This document shows positions 24,227 to 26,221 of a DNA stretch of 26,221 nt, one piece after another. A model generated the notes under the pieces. It saw nothing but the letters and a program-made list of their open reading frames with translations, had not been told where the DNA came from and made no database searches. Source of the stretch: JARRQB01 sp965368585. Lineage in GTDB: Bacteria; Pseudomonadota; Gammaproteobacteria; Chromatiales; Chromatiaceae. The position numbers and the translations under genes were made by a program. The DNA lies in NCBI GenBank assembly GCA_965368585.1, contig CBDUNM010000056.1:1-26221 (forward strand), given 5' to 3'. Each line of letters starts with the position of its first letter. Within the stretch, counting starts at the first letter, position 1.

Positions 24227-24257
24227 GCCGTCCGGTGCAAACCGGGCGGCTGATTTT
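24227..24257 (+). terminator. Intrinsic terminator after the large exported protein
   Basis: GCCGTCCGG-tgcaaa-CCGGGCGGC followed by TGATTTT: a 9-bp stem with one T-G pair. The core CCGGTGCAAACCGGGCGG closely resembles the terminator of the second exported gene (25961-25990), so it appears to belong to the duplicated unit. Confidence 0.75.
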
Positions 24258-24499
24258 CGCGACCCGGCATTTAACGCCCCTTTAGGATTCACCGTACTGA
24301 ACGTCGAACGAGTGAACGCGGGCATGTCGCGCGTCTCATCCCCTCTTTTCGACGATTTCGAGATACCCGCACCGTGTGGTCGCGTGCAACCTGGGTACTC
24401 GCGCCGGCAAGGTACGACCAGGCGTCTCGGTTAGCAGGCGTGTCCGGTTTTCTTACACCCGCGCGCGCCGCGGCGTCTAAGTCTGTGATTTGTAATGGG

Positions 24500-24517
24500 T
24501 GGTTCGCATCTTGCTTA
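24500..24517 (+). promoter_or_regulatory. Sigma-54-type -24/-12 promoter
   Basis: TGGTTCGCATCTTGCTTA keeps the GG and GC dinucleotides exactly 10 bases apart and matches the consensus TGGCACGNNNNTTGCW at all specified positions but two. Transcription would begin near 24526, about 100 nt before the ATG of the small ORF at 24625. It is in an intergenic region and points the right way. An NtrC-type activator gene is present at 9082-10455, but no link between them can be read from the sequence. Confidence 0.6.
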
Positions 24518-24624
24518 ACCATTTGGGCAGCGCGTGGCCGCACCTTTCCCGATTCATTGATCGGCCTGGTACGGAATGCAAGTCGCCGCTTACAGGAATT
24601 AATAACTACATAAGGAGGTCTGCA

Positions 24625-24969
24625 ATGAACGCTTTGGGCAAGGCCGCTTGCGGCGATGCGCTTTCGCTCGGCTTGGCCATGCCCGCCACGTCGGAGCTGC
24701 ATACGTTAACCGGCGCGGGTCCACGGCAGGGCGTATTCGATGTGATGACCGACAGCTCGGGCGGTATCGCTCGAGAAGATTTCGACGCAGGCTGCGTCAG
24801 CAGTTTCAACGCGTTGTGGCGCAGTCGTTGCGCCAGGTTACGAACCACGTGCAGCGACAAGCTCCCCTGCAGAAGTTCCGGCAATCTGACCGTGGCGTGC
24901 TCCGACAAGTTGACTTGCGGGGCACTTCGAGAAACAAACGCAACGGTCGGGTTGCGGACAAAAAATTGA
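24625..24969 (+). CDS. Small cysteine-rich ORF, possibly exported or degraded
   Basis: A 114-codon frame whose ATG follows a perfect Shine-Dalgarno sequence (AAGGAGGT, 5 nt spacing) and a sigma-54-type promoter, which argues that its start is real. The first 25 residues (MNALGKAACGDALSLGLAMP) resemble a signal peptide with an internal blemish (CGD where AG would be usual). The rest is unrecognised and includes seven cysteines, among them two copies of CSDKL-x-C about 20 residues apart. The later part is poor in hydrophobic residues and could be out of the original frame; another frame stays open to 25043. It may be a small secreted protein or the frameshifted remains of one. It sits between the two exported proteins that share a domain. 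Confidence 0.4.
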   Translation: MNALGKAACGDALSLGLAMPATSELHTLTGAGPRQGVFDVMTDSSGGIAREDFDAGCVSSFNALWRSRCARLRTTCSDKLPCRSSGNLTVACSDKLTCGALRETNATVGLRTKN

Positions 24970-25061
24970 GCGACGTGCTCAATAATCGAGGCCAAGAGGA
25001 AACTTGTAGTCCATATTGGCTTATTCAGCGAAGAAGCAGATAACAAAATAGGAGTTTCAAA

Positions 25062-25928
25062 ATGAAATTAATCGCACTAGCCTCAGCCATCATGATGACG
25101 TCCATGTCGGCTGCCGCCTCCGCCACCATGGAGCCGCCGGCAGCACCCACGCAATATGGATACGGCCCGCAGTCACCCCTGGTGGCTACCACCAACATGA
25201 GCGACGCGGAAAGAGCCGCGTTTGCCCTGCTCGAAGGTGTCATGACGGTCGCCAAGGCCAAGATCCACGCAACCAGCTGTAGCGCGACCGTGGGTACTTA
25301 TCCGACCTCGATTTTCACCAACGGTCTGTTGGCAACGGATATGGCCGCAGACAACTCGATCACCGTGACCTCCCTCGGCGGCGCCTTCAAGCTTGAAGCG
25401 AAGATGAGGAATAAGGTCGCCTTTCGCGGTCAAAAAGTCAAAATCCAACAAGTCGGCGCCGGTCAGTTCGACGGCCGCGCTGTTAGCAGCTTGGACATGA
25501 ACGGTTTCTACAACGTCGCCAACAACATGCTGACCCAGAACGGTTCCGTAGACGTGGTGGGTGCCAACGGTCGTCCCGACCGTTACAAAGGCAGCCTGAT
25601 CAAGGACTTTTTCCGCGGGGCGATCCATGAGACAAAGTCGAGCGGAGATATAGACCCGGAATTCTACCTGATCTACGACTGGGGTCTGGAGGCACTGAAA
25701 AAACTGGGTTACCCGGTCAACAAGTACTGGCAGCGTTCCAAGGCCCGTCGTTCCGATGGCACGTTCGGCAAGATCGTGTTCGTCCAAGATCGTCTGGTGG
25801 GAGCAACCTCTTGCCGCATTACCATCGCGCTTGAAGGCGATAACTACGCGGACTACGTGTTGATGACCGGCAACGTGTCGGTCTCGACGGCCAAGCCGTC
25901 CGACCCAGTGGCTGAGCTCGCTTTGTAA
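25062..25928 (+). CDS. Exported protein consisting of the unknown duplicated domain
   Basis: A 288-residue predicted periplasmic or secreted protein. A clear signal peptide ends near residue 21 (SAAASA-TME). The rest is one copy of the domain also found at the C-terminus of the 695-residue protein: QSPLVATTNMSDAERAAFAL, the cysteine motif ATSCSATVG (C73), NNMLTQNGSVDVVGANGRPD, PEFYLIYDWGLEALKKLGYP, KYWQRSK and VFVQDRLVGATSCRI (C251). Charged and aromatic residues are strongly kept between the copies, which points to selection on a folded, functional domain. AGGAG lies 8-12 nt before the ATG, and a strong terminator follows. I do not recognise the family. No enzyme motif is evident. Confidence 0.85.
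   Translation: MKLIALASAIMMTSMSAAASATMEPPAAPTQYGYGPQSPLVATTNMSDAERAAFALLEGVMTVAKAKIHATSCSATVGTYPTSIFTNGLLATDMAADNSITVTSLGGAFKLEAKMRNKVAFRGQKVKIQQVGAGQFDGRAVSSLDMNGFYNVANNMLTQNGSVDVVGANGRPDRYKGSLIKDFFRGAIHETKSSGDIDPEFYLIYDWGLEALKKLGYPVNKYWQRSKARRSDGTFGKIVFVQDRLVGATSCRITIALEGDNYADYVLMTGNVSVSTAKPSDPVAELAL
25134..25928 (+). repeat. Second copy of the duplicated ~260-codon domain
   Basis: Encodes residue 25 to the end of the 288-residue exported protein and matches 23407-24195. The similarity of the two terminators downstream suggests that the duplicated segment extended past the stop codons. Confidence 0.9.
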
Positions 25929-25960
25929 GCCATCTTTTGATTTAGCCCGCTTGAGATACG

Positions 25961-25990
25961 ACCGCCCGGTGCGAACCGGGCGGTTTTTTT
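25961..25990 (+). terminator. Strong intrinsic terminator after the second exported protein
   Basis: ACCGCCCGG-tgcgaa-CCGGGCGGT is a perfect 9-bp stem followed by a T-tract (TTTTTT). It is 32 bp past the stop codon and closely resembles the terminator at 24227. Confidence 0.92.
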
Positions 25991-26116
25991 ATGGTGGGTA
26001 CGATCACGATCCAATGTGATTATCATTTCCGATCGCTTCAGAATGGCAGGCTGTCTCAAGATCCCTGCGTCGCTGAATCCGAAGCACCTTGCCTGGCCTG
26101 CATGTTGCACCAGCCG

Positions 26117-26210
26117 ATCGGGGACGGGCGCGAATGAAGCGGCAGGGATGCGGCGCAAGTCCTGGTCGGGGCGCATTCTCGAAAGTACAGTTTGTCCCCC
26201 GTCCCCGATC
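26117..26210. repeat. 12-bp inverted repeat at the right edge
   Basis: ATCGGGGACGGG (26117-26128) and CCCGTCCCCGAT (26199-26210) are exact inverted copies 70 bp apart, in non-coding DNA beyond the last gene. GTCCCC-rich inverted repeats of this sort often flank small REP-associated or IS200-like transposase genes, but no such gene is visible here. The window ends 11 bp later, so the context is cut off. Confidence 0.45.
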
Positions 26211-26221
26211 TATCCGGGCCC

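Noticed and set aside
22108..25928. PEP-CTERM/exosortase cargo genes, suggested by the sigma-54-type promoter
   Set aside because: Neither exported protein has a PEP or similar motif followed by a hydrophobic helix and basic tail at its C-terminus, and no exosortase gene is in the window.
1..26221. CRISPR arrays, tRNA or rRNA genes, integrases or intact insertion sequences
   Set aside because: None was found on reading both strands: no regularly spaced repeats, no cloverleaf with a CCA-type end, and no transposase motifs in the translated frames.

Overview
The window reads as chromosomal DNA of a GC-rich gammaproteobacterial sulfur oxidiser, probably Chromatiales-like or a relative of the sulfur-oxidising symbionts. 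The main evidence is a complete aprBA pair (adenylylsulfate reductase) at 15.8-18.3 kb and, close by, a decayed hdrCB pair of the heterodisulfide-reductase type that accompanies aprBA-qmoAB in some sulfur oxidisers. The other genes are ordinary gammaproteobacterial housekeeping genes. No rRNA, tRNA, CRISPR array or intact transposase was seen. The species assignment is inference.

Layout. 0-1.5 kb: diacylglycerol kinase (dgkA) and thiol peroxidase (tpx), both leftward. 1.5-2.6 kb: an eroded glycine-cleavage locus with a good promoter, a tandem glycine riboswitch with its terminator, an intact gcvH and an 77-codon gcvPA relic that keeps only the two ends of the gene. gcvT and gcvPB are absent. 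2.6-8.8 kb: a giant membrane protein (three VanZ-like units fused to an O-antigen ligase/polymerase) and an iron(III) ABC transporter permease and binding protein (fbpB, fbpA) without an ATPase. 9.1-11.9 kb: two divergent orphan regulators, an NtrC-type sigma-54 activator and a REC-REC-GGDEF diguanylate cyclase. 11.9-15.3 kb: a stand-alone RlmK-type rRNA methyltransferase, a DUF423 membrane protein, a periplasmic thioredoxin-fold protein, an unknown protein and a thioredoxin-HEAT fusion.

15.3-19.4 kb: an AT-rich leader, then aprB-aprA-terminator and a YkgJ-type cysteine-cluster protein. AprBA oxidises sulfite with AMP to APS, or the reverse, in the cytoplasm. No membrane partner (QmoABC or AprM) is intact here. 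19.6-21.5 kb: an orphan PstS-like binding protein, then hdrB and hdrC pseudogenes with a lost start codon, an in-frame stop, frameshifts and lost cluster cysteines.

22.1-26.0 kb: the least familiar part. Two predicted exported proteins share a ~260-residue C-terminal domain that I do not recognise. One copy stands alone behind a signal peptide; the other is joined to a macroglobulin/Big-like N-terminus and a SpaA-like (prealbumin) domain. Their terminators are also alike, so a duplication is likely. Between them lies a sigma-54-type promoter driving a small cysteine-rich ORF with a perfect Shine-Dalgarno sequence. This cassette is the best candidate for undescribed biology in the window.
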